Assembly (NCBI RefSeq): GCF_009827315.1
Contig: NZ_WTYF01000004.1
Location: 1,364,001 to 1,428,000, forward strand
DNA: 64,000 nt
DNA from: Qipengyuania gaetbuli
GTDB lineage: Bacteria; Pseudomonadota; Alphaproteobacteria; Sphingomonadales; Sphingomonadaceae
Direction of reading: 5' to 3'
Positions 38,309 to 50,947 of the stretch are shown one piece after another. The notes below the pieces were generated by a model, which was not told the origin of the DNA, ran no database searches, and was given only the letters and a program-made list of their open reading frames with translations. Made by a program: the position numbers and the translations under genes. Position 1 is the stretch's first letter. Every line of letters begins with the position of its first letter.

Positions 38309-39675
38309 AGGGCCTGCCTCAGGCGGGCCATGGTCCGGTGGAAACGCTCGCGGACGCGCCCTGCGCCGATATGTTGCCCGCCTTTGACGATGTGACGCCC
38401 TGCGGACCACACGTCGCTGACCGCACGTTCCTCTGCGCCGAATATCCAGCTGTCGAGGCGCGTGTCCGCATCCGCCCAGTCGAGGAAGGGAATATCGTCG
38501 CGCAGCGCCACCAAATCGGCCAACCGCCCTACTTCGATAGCTCCTGCGGGTCGCCCGATCGCCTGCGCCCCGCCGCTTGCCGCGCGCTCCAGCAGGTTAC
38601 GCCCGTTCGAGCGCACATCGTCGCTCGCCAGCACGGTCCGCTGGCGGTGGAGCAGGCGCTGCGAGACTTCGAGCATCCGCAGTTCCTCGGTCACCGAAAG
38701 GCGGATATTCGAATCCGAACCCAGTCCAAACCGCCCGCCGTGCTGCAGATAGTCGCGGGCCGGGAAGATGCCGTCGCCAAGGTTCGCCTCGGTCGTGGGG
38801 CAAAGACCAGCGACCGCGCCCGAGGCGGCAAGGTCGCGCACTTCGCCCTCGTCGATATGCGTCGCGTGGATCAGGCACCAGCGCTCGTCGACCGGCATGG
38901 AGTCGAGCAGCCAGCGAACCGGCCGCGCGCCGAGGAACTGTTCGACCTCCTCCACTTCCTTGACCTGTTCGGCAGCATGGATGTGGACCGGCCCTGTGGG
39001 ACAGAGCGCCAGGCAGGCCTCCAGCCCCTCGCGGTCGACCGCCCGCAGCGAATGGGGCGCAATGCCGAGACGGAAGTCGGACGGCATGCCCGTCGCCGCA
39101 TCGGCGATCCTCGCATAGAGTCCCTCGAAATGCGCCACGTCGCAGCCGAACCGCGATTGGCCCTGATTGAGAGGCCGCCGGTCCAGCCCGCCATGCGTAT
39201 AGAGCACCGGCAGATGCGTCAGGCCGATCCCGGTTTCGGTGGCAGCGGCAAAGATACCGAGCGAGGTTTGCGCCGGATCGTCATACCGCGCGCCGCCCGG
39301 GCGATGGTGTACGTAGTGGAATTCCGCCGAGGCGGTGTAGCCCGCCTCCGCCATCTCCACCTGCACCAGCGCCGCGATTGCCTCGATATCCTCCGGACTG
39401 AGCACGTCGAGGAAGCGGTACATGACCTGCCGCCAGGTCCAGAAATCGTCGGTTCCGCTCGGGCCGCGCCGCTCTGCCAGCCCCGCCATCGCGCGCTGGA
39501 AACTGTGCGTATGGAGATTGGCAAGGCCCGGCACCAGCGTGCCCACGGCAGACGCCGCATCGAAGCCTTCCTGCGAAACGCCCGTAATGCGCCCCGCATC
39601 GTCCCAGCTCACCACGCCGTCGGCCACCCAGCCGGATGGGGTGAGAATCTGCCGCGCTGACAATCTGCCGGTCAT
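38305..39675 (-). CDS. hutF: Formimidoylglutamate deiminase
   Basis: This 456-residue amidohydrolase converts N-formimidoyl-glutamate to N-formylglutamate and ammonia, the branch point of the five-step histidine pathway. Metal-binding histidines are H55 and H57 in LANLHTHSFQRA, with further ligands in PVHIHAAEQ and CLIHATHID, and GLGSDSN near the C-terminal part of the barrel. The start at ATG 39675 is preferred over upstream codons that would run into the palindromic operator. Having HutF together with HutG means this organism does not use the one-step HutG formiminoglutamase. Confidence 0.93.
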   Translation of the reverse strand: MTGRLSARQILTPSGWVADGVVSWDDAGRITGVSQEGFDAASAVGTLVPGLANLHTHSFQRAMAGLAERRGPSGTDDFWTWRQVMYRFLDVLSPEDIEAIAALVQVEMAEAGYTASAEFHYVHHRPGGARYDDPAQTSLGIFAAATETGIGLTHLPVLYTHGGLDRRPLNQGQSRFGCDVAHFEGLYARIADAATGMPSDFRLGIAPHSLRAVDREGLEACLALCPTGPVHIHAAEQVKEVEEVEQFLGARPVRWLLDSMPVDERWCLIHATHIDEGEVRDLAASGAVAGLCPTTEANLGDGIFPARDYLQHGGRFGLGSDSNIRLSVTEELRMLEVSQRLLHRQRTVLASDDVRSNGRNLLERAASGGAQAIGRPAGAIEVGRLADLVALRDDIPFLDWADADTRLDSWIFGAEERAVSDVWSAGRHIVKGGQHIGAGRVRERFHRTMARLRQAL

Positions 39676-39696
39676 CGCACCTTGCGCCTTTTCGCT

Positions 39697-39714
39697 ATTA
39701 TGTGCATACATAAT
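39697..39714. promoter_or_regulatory. HutC-type operator between hutF and hutI
   Basis: An 18-base palindrome, ATTATGT-GCAT-ACATAAT, with perfect 7-base arms sits in the 65-base gap between the divergent hutF and hutI starts (21 and 26 bases away). The T-G-T...A-C-A spacing is typical for GntR-family sites, and HutC is encoded in the same cluster. One site here could repress both directions. Confidence 0.75.
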
Positions 39715-39740
39715 CACGAAGGGAAGGTATTGGCAAGGCC

Positions 39741-40955
39741 ATGAGCGAGCGAGTCTATTCGGGCTGCACGGCAGCGACCATGGCCGGGGATACGACCTAC
39801 GGCCTGATCGAGGACGCAGCGATCGTCACCAGCGCGGGACGTATCGTGTGGGTCGGCCGCAACCGGGACTTGCCGGGCTGGTGCGCGCATATTCCGAACA
39901 TCGGCCTCGGCGGCGCGCTGGTCACTCCCGCCCTCATCGATTGCCACACGCATCTCGTGTTCGGCGGCGACCGATCGAAGGAATTCGCCATGCGCCTGTC
40001 GGGCGCGACCTACGAGGAAATCGCCCGGGCAGGCGGCGGAATCCGCTCGACGGTCGGCGCCACGCGCAGCGCCAGCGATGACGAATTGCTCGCAGGCGCG
40101 CTACGCCGGGTGGACGATCTGCTGGCCGACGGGGTTGCCGTCATCGAAGTGAAATCGGGCTACGGCCTGACGATCGAGGACGAAATGCGCATGCTGCGGG
40201 TGGCGCGCCGGATCGAACAGCACCGCAAGGTCCGCATCCGCACCACCTGGCTCGCCGCGCATGCCCTGCCCTCCGAATATGCCGACCGGGCCGACGACTA
40301 TGTCGCTGATGTCACGATCGAAGGCTTGAAGCGCGCGCACCAAGAAGGTCTGGTCGATGCGGTCGACGGCTTTTGCGAAGGCATCGGCTTCACGCCCCAG
40401 CAGATGCGCCGCGTGTTCGAAGCGGCAAGGGAGCTGGGCTTGCCGGTCAAGCTGCATGCCGAACAGCTGAGCGACCTGAAGGGCGCGGTCCTGGCCAGCG
40501 AATTCGGCGCGCTTTCCGCTGACCACCTCGAATATCTCGCGCGCGAGGATGCGCACCACCTTGCCCGCAGCGGCACGGTCGCCGTCCTGCTGCCGGGGGC
40601 ATACTTCGCGCTGCGCGAAACGAAACTGCCGCCCGTCGAGGCGCTGCGCGAGCACGGCGTGCGCATGGCGGTCGCGACCGATGCCAACCCCGGCAGTTCG
40701 CCGCTGTCTTCGCTGCGGCTCGCGATGGGCATGGCCTGCACGCAGTTCCGCCTGACGCCGGAAGAGGCGCTGGCCGGTGCCACGCGCAATGCCGCAGCCG
40801 CGCTCGGCCTCGAAAAGGATTACGGGACGATCGAACTCGGCAAGCGCACCGAGCTTGCGGTGTGGGATGCTCCCGGCCCCGACTTCCTCAGCTACTGGCT
40901 CGGCGGCGATCTCCTGCGCGGCCGGATCATCCACGGAGAATTCCATGAGCGTTGA
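39741..40955 (+). CDS. hutI: Imidazolonepropionase
   Basis: This 404-residue amidohydrolase opens 4-imidazolone-5-propionate to N-formimidoyl-glutamate. The metal site begins at H69 and H71 ([12 protein letters not shown]), with the glutamate of [12 protein letters not shown], histidine in KLHAEQLSD and the aspartate of [10 protein letters not shown]. Length is standard. It is the first gene of hutI-hutH-hutG-hutU, and its end overlaps hutH by 11 bases. Confidence 0.96.
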   Translation: MSERVYSGCTAATMAGDTTYGLIEDAAIVTSAGRIVWVGRNRDLPGWCAHIPNIGLGGALVTPALIDCHTHLVFGGDRSKEFAMRLSGATYEEIARAGGGIRSTVGATRSASDDELLAGALRRVDDLLADGVAVIEVKSGYGLTIEDEMRMLRVARRIEQHRKVRIRTTWLAAHALPSEYADRADDYVADVTIEGLKRAHQEGLVDAVDGFCEGIGFTPQQMRRVFEAARELGLPVKLHAEQLSDLKGAVLASEFGALSADHLEYLAREDAHHLARSGTVAVLLPGAYFALRETKLPPVEALREHGVRMAVATDANPGSSPLSSLRLAMGMACTQFRLTPEEALAGATRNAAAALGLEKDYGTIELGKRTELAVWDAPGPDFLSYWLGGDLLRGRIIHGEFHER

Positions 40956-42480
40956 ACTCGCGCCCGGTGCGGTCAGCCTGGCCGAACTCGAACAGCTGTT
41001 CCGCACCGGATCGGCCTTCTATGTCTCGGGCGAGGCGATGGCCGATGTCGCGGCCGCGGTCGAGCGACTTGAGAAAGCGGTCGCTACGGGCGGCGCGCTG
41101 TACGGGGTGAACACGGGCTTCGGCAAACTGGCCAGCGTGCGCATCGCCGATGGCGACCTCGCCACGCTCCAGCGAAATATCGTGCTCTCGCACAGCGCGG
41201 GCTTCGGCAAGCCGCTCTTGCCGGAAATCGTCCGCCTCGTCATCGCGCTGAAGTGCATCTCGCTGGGCCGCGGCGCTTCGGCGGTGAGGCCCGTGGTGAT
41301 CGAGCGGCTGCAGCAGATGGTCGCCTGCGATGTCATTCCGGTAGTCCCCGAAAAGGGATCGGTCGGCGCATCGGGCGACCTAGCCCCGCTCGCCCACATC
41401 GCCGCCGTGCTGATCGGAGAGGGCGAGGCCTTCTACAAGGGCGAGCGCATGGCCGCAGGCAAGGCGATGCAGCTGGCCGGCCTCGAGCCGGTGGAACTGC
41501 AGGCCAAGGAAGGCCTCGCGCTGCTCAACGGCACGCAGGTTTCGACCGCGCTCGCGCTGGCGGGGCTGTTCGATGCCTGGCGCCTGTCGGTCAATTCGCT
41601 GGTGACGACCGCGCTGTCGGTCGATGCCGCGATGGGTTCTTCCGCGCCCTTCCGCGACGAGATCCATACGCTGCGCGGTCACCGCGGTCAGGTCGACGCA
41701 GCGCGGATCGTGCGCGGCCTGCTCGAAGGATCGGAAATCCGCGAGAGCCATCTCGAAGACGATTTGCGCGTTCAGGACCCCTATTGCTTGCGATGCGCCC
41801 CGCAGGTCGTCGGCGCCTGCCTCGACCAGCTGCGCCATTGTGCGCAGGTCCTGACGACTGAAGCCAATGCGGTGACCGACAACCCGCTGGTCCTGTCATG
41901 CGGCGAGGTGGTTTCGGGCGGCAATTTCCACGCCGAGCCCGTTGGTCTTGCCGCCGATGCCATCGCGCTCGCCATTTCGGAAGTCGGCAGCATCGCGCAG
42001 CGGCGCGTCGCCCTGCTGGTCGATCCTTCGCTCAGCTTCGGCCTGCCCGCCTTCCTTTCCGCCGATCCCGGCCTCCAGTCCGGCCTGATGATCGCGGAAG
42101 TCACATCGGCCGCGATCATGAGCGAGAACCGCGCGCTGGCTAATCCGCGCACGGTGGATTCGACGCCGACCTCGGCCAACCAGGAAGACCATGTCTCCAT
42201 GGCCTGCCATGCCGGGCGCCGCCTGCTCGAAATGAACGAGAATCTCGCCGCGATCCTCGGCATCGAGGCACTGTCGGCGGTGCAGGGTATCGAATATCGC
42301 GCCCCGCTGCGCACCAGCGGCGCGCTGCAGGCCGTCATCGCCTGCGTGCGCGAAGCTTCGCCGACGCTCGACAGCGACCGGCAGGTCGACGGCGACATCG
42401 CGGCGGCGGCAGAACTGCTCGCCTCCGGCCCGCTCGCGCCCGAGGTCGAGGGGGCCTTGATCGGCGAGGCGCTGGCGTGA
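40945..42480 (+). CDS. hutH: Histidine ammonia-lyase
   Basis: This 511-residue lyase removes ammonia from L-histidine to give urocanate. The self-processed MIO cofactor comes from A142-S143-G144 in [14 protein letters not shown]. The active-site segments [11 protein letters not shown] and NQEDHVSMA are also present. The ATG at 40945 lies within the end of hutI, and the stop overlaps the hutG start. This is the entry enzyme of the pathway and normally the main target of HutC control. Confidence 0.97.
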   Translation: MSVELAPGAVSLAELEQLFRTGSAFYVSGEAMADVAAAVERLEKAVATGGALYGVNTGFGKLASVRIADGDLATLQRNIVLSHSAGFGKPLLPEIVRLVIALKCISLGRGASAVRPVVIERLQQMVACDVIPVVPEKGSVGASGDLAPLAHIAAVLIGEGEAFYKGERMAAGKAMQLAGLEPVELQAKEGLALLNGTQVSTALALAGLFDAWRLSVNSLVTTALSVDAAMGSSAPFRDEIHTLRGHRGQVDAARIVRGLLEGSEIRESHLEDDLRVQDPYCLRCAPQVVGACLDQLRHCAQVLTTEANAVTDNPLVLSCGEVVSGGNFHAEPVGLAADAIALAISEVGSIAQRRVALLVDPSLSFGLPAFLSADPGLQSGLMIAEVTSAAIMSENRALANPRTVDSTPTSANQEDHVSMACHAGRRLLEMNENLAAILGIEALSAVQGIEYRAPLRTSGALQAVIACVREASPTLDSDRQVDGDIAAAAELLASGPLAPEVEGALIGEALA

Positions 42481-43264
42481 CACCGGTCACCGTTACCAGG
42501 GGCACTTCGCCCATCGTCCTTGCGCAACCCCATTCGGGCACCTGGCTGCCGGACGAGGTGCTGGAGGCACTCGAACCGTCAGCACGCGAGCTGGTCGATA
42601 CCGACTGGCGGATCCCGGAACTCTACGAGGGGCTGCTGCCCGATGCGACGGTCGTGCGCGCCGAATTCAACCGCTACGTGATCGACGCAAACCGTCCACC
42701 CGACGATGCCTCGCTCTACCCGGGCCAGAACACCACGGGTCTTGTCCCGCTGCATGATTTCGATGCCCGCCCGATCTGGCGCAGTGCGCCCGACGAGGCA
42801 GAGACGGCGCGCAGGCTCGCCCTCTACCATGCCCCCTATCACGAGGCGCTCCGCGGAGAGCTGGAGCGAGCCAAAGCGCAGCACGGTTTCGCCATCCTCT
42901 ACGACTGCCACTCGATCCGGTCCGAGGCGCCGTACCTGTTCGACGGCACGCTGGCCGATCTCAACATCGGCACGAATTCCGGCGCATCCTGCTCTCCAGT
43001 GATAGAGCGCGCGGTCGAGCGCACCTGCAAGGAGGCGGAAGGTTTCACCTCGGTCCTCAACGGCCGGTTCAAGGGCGGGTGGACGACGCGCCATTATGGC
43101 CAGCCGGACAGGGGCGTGCACGCGGTCCAGATGGAGATCGCGCAAAGCGCCTATCTCGAAACCGAAGCCCCGCCCTTTGCCCTTTCGCCTGAAAAATCGG
43201 CACGTCTGCGCGGGGTTCTCGCCCGCGTATTCGCTGCCATCGAAGACAGTTTTGGAGAGATTGC

Positions 43265-43268
<4 letters not shown>
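42477..43268 (+). CDS. hutG: N-formylglutamate deformylase
   Basis: The 263-residue protein belongs to the zinc N-formylglutamate amidohydrolase family: [13 protein letters not shown] at the N-terminus, DANRPPDD, and [16 protein letters not shown] around residue 142 carry the metal and substrate residues. It releases glutamate and formate, the final step after HutF. It starts with GTG 42477 in a GTGA overlap with hutH and overlaps hutU by four bases. Confidence 0.93.
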
Positions 43269-44938
<1,670 letters not shown>

Positions 44939-44955
44939 TCTCTGGCATAAGCCTT

Positions 44956-44982
44956 CCCGGCAGTGTTAGGGACACTGCCGGG
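44956..44982 (+). promoter_or_regulatory. Perfect hairpin between hutU and acs, reaching the acs ribosome-binding site
   Basis: The 11-base arms CCCGGCAGTGT and its exact complement enclose a five-base loop (TAGGG). The structure starts 18 bases after the hutU stop. Its 3' arm ends at the two G residues that begin GGAGAG, the likely ribosome-binding site of acs. No T-run follows, so it is not a textbook terminator; it may limit read-through or modulate acs translation. Confidence 0.55.
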
Positions 44983-44992
44983 AGAGATGCCG

Positions 44993-46942
<1,950 letters not shown>

Positions 46943-47010
46943 GATTTTTGCGACGAGTTGAGGGAACCGGGCAAATTCTCCCTCGTTTCGCAAATACCAC
47001 CCCCCAAGTC

Positions 47011-47048
47011 GTGGCGGTGCGCGGAATAGCATTCCCTGCGACCTCCAC
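47011..47048 (+). other. Stem-loop in the acs 3' region, possible small-RNA body
   Basis: A nested inverted repeat is visible here: GTGG and GGT on the left pair with ACC and CCAC on the right, and an inner perfect GGAAT/ATTCC hairpin has a three-base loop. An intrinsic terminator follows six bases later. The gap between acs (stop 46942) and the cyclophilin gene is 184 bases, so a short structured transcript or a processed 3' UTR RNA is possible. I recognise no known RNA family. Confidence 0.3.
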
Positions 47049-47053
47049 TACAG

Positions 47054-47095
47054 AGCCCCTTTCCGCCCGGCAAAACGCGCGGAAAGGGGCTTTTT
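47054..47095 (+). terminator. Rho-independent terminator after acs
   Basis: A 13-base stem (AGCCCCTTTCCGC with GCGGAAAGGGGCT) and a 12-base loop are followed directly by TTTTT. It is placed 112 bases after the acs stop and ahead of the cyclophilin gene, a textbook intrinsic terminator on the plus strand. Confidence 0.92.
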
Positions 47096-47126
47096 GTTTG
47101 GGCCGACAGGTGGCACGCTGGCGCGC

Positions 47127-48095
47127 ATGACCAAGCACCTGATTTCGCTCGCCGCGATGCTCGCCCTTGCCGCCCCTCTAGCCGCGCAGGAGGAACCGCA
47201 GGGCGCCCCTTCGCCGAACGAGATCGTTGAGCAGGCGAGCGCAGAAGAGTGGATCGCCATTCCGGCGGAAGACCTGCTGGTCATGACGCTCGCTCCCGCT
47301 GCGGATGGTTCTGCGCGCAAGGTCGTGATCCAGCTCATGTCCGCGCCGTTCTCGCAAGGCTGGGTCGAGAACATCCGCACCCTCGCCCGCGCGCAATGGT
47401 ACGACGACATCGCGGTGAACCGCGTGCAGGACAATTACGTCGTCCAGTGGGGCGATCCCAATTACGACAATCCGGAAAGCGAGGGTGCGGCGAAGCCGTT
47501 GCCCGACGGGCTGCGGGTCGTGGGGGAAAACGAGTACGTTGCCAATGTTATCGATGATGATCTTCTAGCGCGCCATCGTTACGCCGATCCATACAGCGGT
47601 TGGACTACCTTCATTGAAGGTTGGGCCGTAGGCTCAAAGCAAGAGTCGCTGCATTCTCTGGAATATCAAGCTTGGCCCGTACACTGTTACGGCATGGTCG
47701 GCGTCGGGCGGAACTACTCGCCCGACACGGGTTCTGGTGCCGAACTCTACACCGTGATCGGCCATGCACCGCGCCATCTCGACCGCAATATCGCGCTCGT
47801 GGGCCGGATCGTTGAGGGGATGGAGCACCTCTCCTCCTTGCCGCGCGGCACCGGCGCGCTTGGCTTCTACTCGGCCGAAGAGACGGACAAGCGTACCCCG
47901 ATCCTCTCCATCCGAGCGGCGAGCGACTTACCCGAAGGCGAGCGGCCGGCGTTCGAGTATCTTTCCACCGACAGTGAAACCTTCGCCCGCTATGCCAATG
48001 CGCGCGCCAATCGCCGCGATCCGTTCTTCATCGTCCCGGCGGGCGGCGCGGACATCTGCAATATCCCCGTGCCTGTGCGCCGCGCGGGCGAGTGA
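47127..48095 (+). CDS. Periplasmic cyclophilin-type peptidyl-prolyl isomerase
   Basis: This 322-residue protein has a signal peptide (residues about 1-21, LAAPLAAQ) and a cyclophilin domain with inserts: KVVIQLMSAPFSQGWVENI, WYDDIAVNRVQDNYVVQWGD, then HCYGMVGVGRN, the last resembling the conserved cyclophilin G-M-x-x-x-R region. It probably assists folding in the periplasm. ATG 47127 was chosen to begin at the signal peptide. A patch at about 47540-47690 is clearly lower in GC and uses codons such as CTA, GTA and TCA, rare in the flanks, although the protein sequence reads through normally. Confidence 0.85.
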   Translation: MTKHLISLAAMLALAAPLAAQEEPQGAPSPNEIVEQASAEEWIAIPAEDLLVMTLAPAADGSARKVVIQLMSAPFSQGWVENIRTLARAQWYDDIAVNRVQDNYVVQWGDPNYDNPESEGAAKPLPDGLRVVGENEYVANVIDDDLLARHRYADPYSGWTTFIEGWAVGSKQESLHSLEYQAWPVHCYGMVGVGRNYSPDTGSGAELYTVIGHAPRHLDRNIALVGRIVEGMEHLSSLPRGTGALGFYSAEETDKRTPILSIRAASDLPEGERPAFEYLSTDSETFARYANARANRRDPFFIVPAGGADICNIPVPVRRAGE

Positions 48096-48409
48096 GCGAT
48101 ACTATCACCTGCACCCTCCCCTTGCGCCAATGGCGCGGGGAGCGGGGCACCTACCACCTCGTGACGATCACCGGAGAAGAGGCCGAGGCGATCGCGATGC
48201 ACGAACGCCTCGCACGGCTCGAAGTCGGCAGCAGGCGCGGTTTCGGCTCGGTGAAGGTCATGGCCCGGATCGGCGGAACCCGTTGGAAGACCTCGGTGTT
48301 TCCTCAGAACCGCAAATCTGAGTGGGTATTGCTCGTGTCGAAAAAGGTGATGAAAGCGGAAGACCTTGCAGAGGGCGACCCTCTCACGGTCGAACTCCAG
48401 CTGCTCTAG
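48092..48409 (+). CDS. DUF1905 family protein
   Basis: This small 105-residue beta-rich protein reads SRRGFGSVKVMARIGGTRWK around residues 48-67 and KSEWVLLVSKKVMKAEDL after it, matching the DUF1905 family. No activity is known; related domains are found fused to YdeI-type proteins. The GTG start at 48092 overlaps the cyclophilin stop (GTGA), so the two are translated together. The 3' end overlaps the convergent VOC gene by four bases. Confidence 0.8.
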   Translation: MSDTITCTLPLRQWRGERGTYHLVTITGEEAEAIAMHERLARLEVGSRRGFGSVKVMARIGGTRWKTSVFPQNRKSEWVLLVSKKVMKAEDLAEGDPLTVELQLL

Positions 48410-48771
48410 AGCTTTTCCATCAGCTCGATACGGTTGCCGAAGGGGTCGGCAATATCGCCGCGGCGATAGCCGTCGAGCTTCTTGCCCGGCTTGAAGGGGA
48501 TGCCAGCCGCTTCCAGCTTGGCAACCATCGCGCCGAGGTTCTCGACCAACAGCGCGGGGTGCGCGCGGCGGGCGGGGAGGAAGGCGTCCTCAACGCCGCA
48601 GTGGATGGTGATGCCCTTGCCTTCGAACCAGCAGCCGCCATTGACCGCAAGGTGTGCGGGCTTGGCGACTTCTTCCAGCCCCATGAGGTCTGCCCAAAAC
48701 TTGCGCGCATGCGGCTCGCCCCCGTGGGGCATGGCCAGCTGCACGTGGTCGATACCGACGAGCAGGCTCAT
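48406..48771 (-). CDS. VOC (glyoxalase/dioxygenase fold) family protein
   Basis: This 121-residue single-domain vicinal-oxygen-chelate protein has likely metal ligands at the N-terminus (GIDHVQLAMP) and in the C-terminal strand (GNRIELMEKL), with an internal histidine in TIHCGVED. Substrate is unknown; relatives include glyoxalases, dioxygenases and resistance proteins. The ATG at 48771 overlaps the rel stop (ATGA), so it is the second gene of a rel operon. Confidence 0.82.
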   Translation of the reverse strand: MSLLVGIDHVQLAMPHGGEPHARKFWADLMGLEEVAKPAHLAVNGGCWFEGKGITIHCGVEDAFLPARRAHPALLVENLGAMVAKLEAAGIPFKPGKKLDGYRRGDIADPFGNRIELMEKL

Positions 48772-50861
48772 GCGCGCTCCGCCTGGGCCACGGCATCGCT
48801 GGCGCGCAGCGCGCTGAGGATGCGGGTGAGGTGGGCAAGGTCCTGCACTTCGAGATCGACCTCGTAAGTGGTGAAGGGGTGGTCGAGCTGGACCTGTTCC
48901 AGGCTTTTCACGTTCACGACGTTCTTGGCGAAGATACCGGCCATCTCGGCTAGCGTACCGGGCCGGTCGTAAAGTGTCACCCTGAGACGACCGACCGCGC
49001 CGCGCGAGCTCTTGCCCCACGACAAATCGAGCCAGTCGGTATCGATGCCGCTCGCGAGCTCGTGGCAATCGATCGCGTGGACTTCCACCCCCGAACTGGG
49101 TTTGCGAACGCCGACGATGCGGTCGCCCGGCACCGGGTGGCAGCATTCCGCCAGTTGGTAGCCGACGCCCGGCGTCAGCCCGCGGATCGAAAGCGACTTG
49201 CCGCTGCGCAGCCATTCGGCATCGTCGTCCGCCATGCCTTCGGTGCAGCCGGGGACCAGCGCCTCCATCACGTCACGGTCGGCGATATTGGCCGCGCCGA
49301 TGGCGTAATAGAGGTCGTCCTCTTCCTCCATCTCCAGCCGCTTCAACGCATCGCGAACCGCCTTCTTGCCGATCTTGGCAGGCACGCGGCTGGCGATTTC
49401 GTCGAACAGCTTGGTACCGATTTCCGCGACTTCGGCGCGTTCCTTGAGGCGGACAGCGCGGCGGATGGCGGCCCGCGCCTTGCCGGTGACGACGAAGCCC
49501 AGCCAGCTCATCTGCGGCTCGGCATTCTTGCCCTTCAGGATTTCGACCACGTCGCCGTTATGCAGCTGGGTACGCAGGGGCATGTGGCGCCCGTTGATCT
49601 TGGCCCCCACCGTCTGCGCACCGAGATCGGTGTGTACGGCGAAGGCGAAGTCGACCGCGGTCGAGCCCTTGGGCAGCTGGAACAGCGCACCCTTGGGGGT
49701 GAAGGCGAAGATGCGATCCTGGTAGATCGCCATGCGCGTGTGTTCGAGCAGTTCTTCAGGGTCGTGGCTGGCATCCACGATCTCGATCAGGTCGCGCAAC
49801 CAGCCGACCTGCCCGTCGGGGCGGTCGCCTTGCTTGTAGGCCCAGTGTGCGGCAAGGCCGAACTCGTTGGTGCGGTGCATCTCGCGCGTGCGGATCTGCA
49901 CCTCGACGCGCATCGACTTGCCGTAGATCAGCGAGGTGTGGAGGCTGCGGTAGCCATTCGTCTTGGGCGTCGAAATGTAGTCCTTAAAACGTCCGGGCAG
50001 GAACTGCCAGGTCGTGTGCAGCAGGCCCATCGCGCGATAGCAGTCGTCGACGCTTTCGGTGATGATGCGGAAGGCCATGATGTCGGTGACCTGTTCGAAG
50101 GACACGTGGCGTTCGGCCATCTTGCGCCAGATCGAATAGGGGTGCTTCTCGCGGCCTGACACCTCGACCGTCAGGCCCGCTTCGGCCAGCGCATGCTTCA
50201 TGTCGAGCGCGATGGCATCGACCTGCCCGCCGTCCTGCTGACGGATCTGGTCGAGACGCTGGGTGATCGTCTCGAAGGCTTCGGGCTCCAGCTGCTCGAA
50301 AGCGAGCATCTGCATTTCGCGCATGTATTCGTACATGCCCACCCGCTCTGCCAGAGGGGCGTAGATATCCATCGTCTCGCGCGCGATGCGTTGGCGCTTT
50401 TCCGGGTTCTTGATGAAGCCCAGCGTGCGCATGTTGTGCAGCCGGTCGCCCAGCTTCACCAGCAGGACGCGGATATCCTCGCTCATGGCGAGGAGGAACT
50501 TGCGCAGGTTCTCGGCCGCCCGTTCGTTCTCGGGCATCTGTTCGATCTTCGACAGCTTGGTCACGCCGTCGACCAGCCGCGCGACATCGGTCCCGAAATT
50601 GAGCTCGATATCCTCGATCGTGGCCAGCGTGTCCTCGACCGTGTCGTGGAGCAGCGCGGTGGCGATGGTCTCCTGGTCGAGCTTTAGGTCGGTCATCAGG
50701 CCCGCGACCTCGACCGGGTGCGAGAAATAGGGGTCGCCGCTGGCACGCGTCTGGGTGCCGTGCTTCTGCACCGTATAGACATAGGCACGGTTCAGCATCG
50801 CCTCGTCGGCGTCCGGGTCGTATTCCTTGACCCTCTCTACGAGTTCGTACTGGCGCAGCAT
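48768..50861 (-). CDS. rel: Bifunctional (p)ppGpp synthetase/hydrolase
   Basis: This 697-residue RelA/SpoT homologue has the full domain set. The HD hydrolase has H72-D73 and E76-D77 in LLHDTVEDT. The synthetase domain has REKHPYSIWRKM and GRFKDYI; the R-x-K-D motif is the bifunctional type rather than the E-x-D-D of monofunctional RelA. TGS (about 385-445, FAFTPKGALFQLPKGSTA) and C-terminal ACT (about 620-695) domains follow. It should be the single Rsh enzyme of this bacterium, controlling the stringent response. The start 50861 gives the usual MLRQYELVERV N-terminus. Confidence 0.95.
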   Translation of the reverse strand: MLRQYELVERVKEYDPDADEAMLNRAYVYTVQKHGTQTRASGDPYFSHPVEVAGLMTDLKLDQETIATALLHDTVEDTLATIEDIELNFGTDVARLVDGVTKLSKIEQMPENERAAENLRKFLLAMSEDIRVLLVKLGDRLHNMRTLGFIKNPEKRQRIARETMDIYAPLAERVGMYEYMREMQMLAFEQLEPEAFETITQRLDQIRQQDGGQVDAIALDMKHALAEAGLTVEVSGREKHPYSIWRKMAERHVSFEQVTDIMAFRIITESVDDCYRAMGLLHTTWQFLPGRFKDYISTPKTNGYRSLHTSLIYGKSMRVEVQIRTREMHRTNEFGLAAHWAYKQGDRPDGQVGWLRDLIEIVDASHDPEELLEHTRMAIYQDRIFAFTPKGALFQLPKGSTAVDFAFAVHTDLGAQTVGAKINGRHMPLRTQLHNGDVVEILKGKNAEPQMSWLGFVVTGKARAAIRRAVRLKERAEVAEIGTKLFDEIASRVPAKIGKKAVRDALKRLEMEEEDDLYYAIGAANIADRDVMEALVPGCTEGMADDDAEWLRSGKSLSIRGLTPGVGYQLAECCHPVPGDRIVGVRKPSSGVEVHAIDCHELASGIDTDWLDLSWGKSSRGAVGRLRVTLYDRPGTLAEMAGIFAKNVVNVKSLEQVQLDHPFTTYEVDLEVQDLAHLTRILSALRASDAVAQAERA

Positions 50862-50947
50862 CTCTCGTCCACGATGTGGGCAAATCGTGCTGCAATGCAA
50901 CGGGAAATGCGGATTCTGCCCGAAGTCTTGCCGCCATTCGAAAATTT

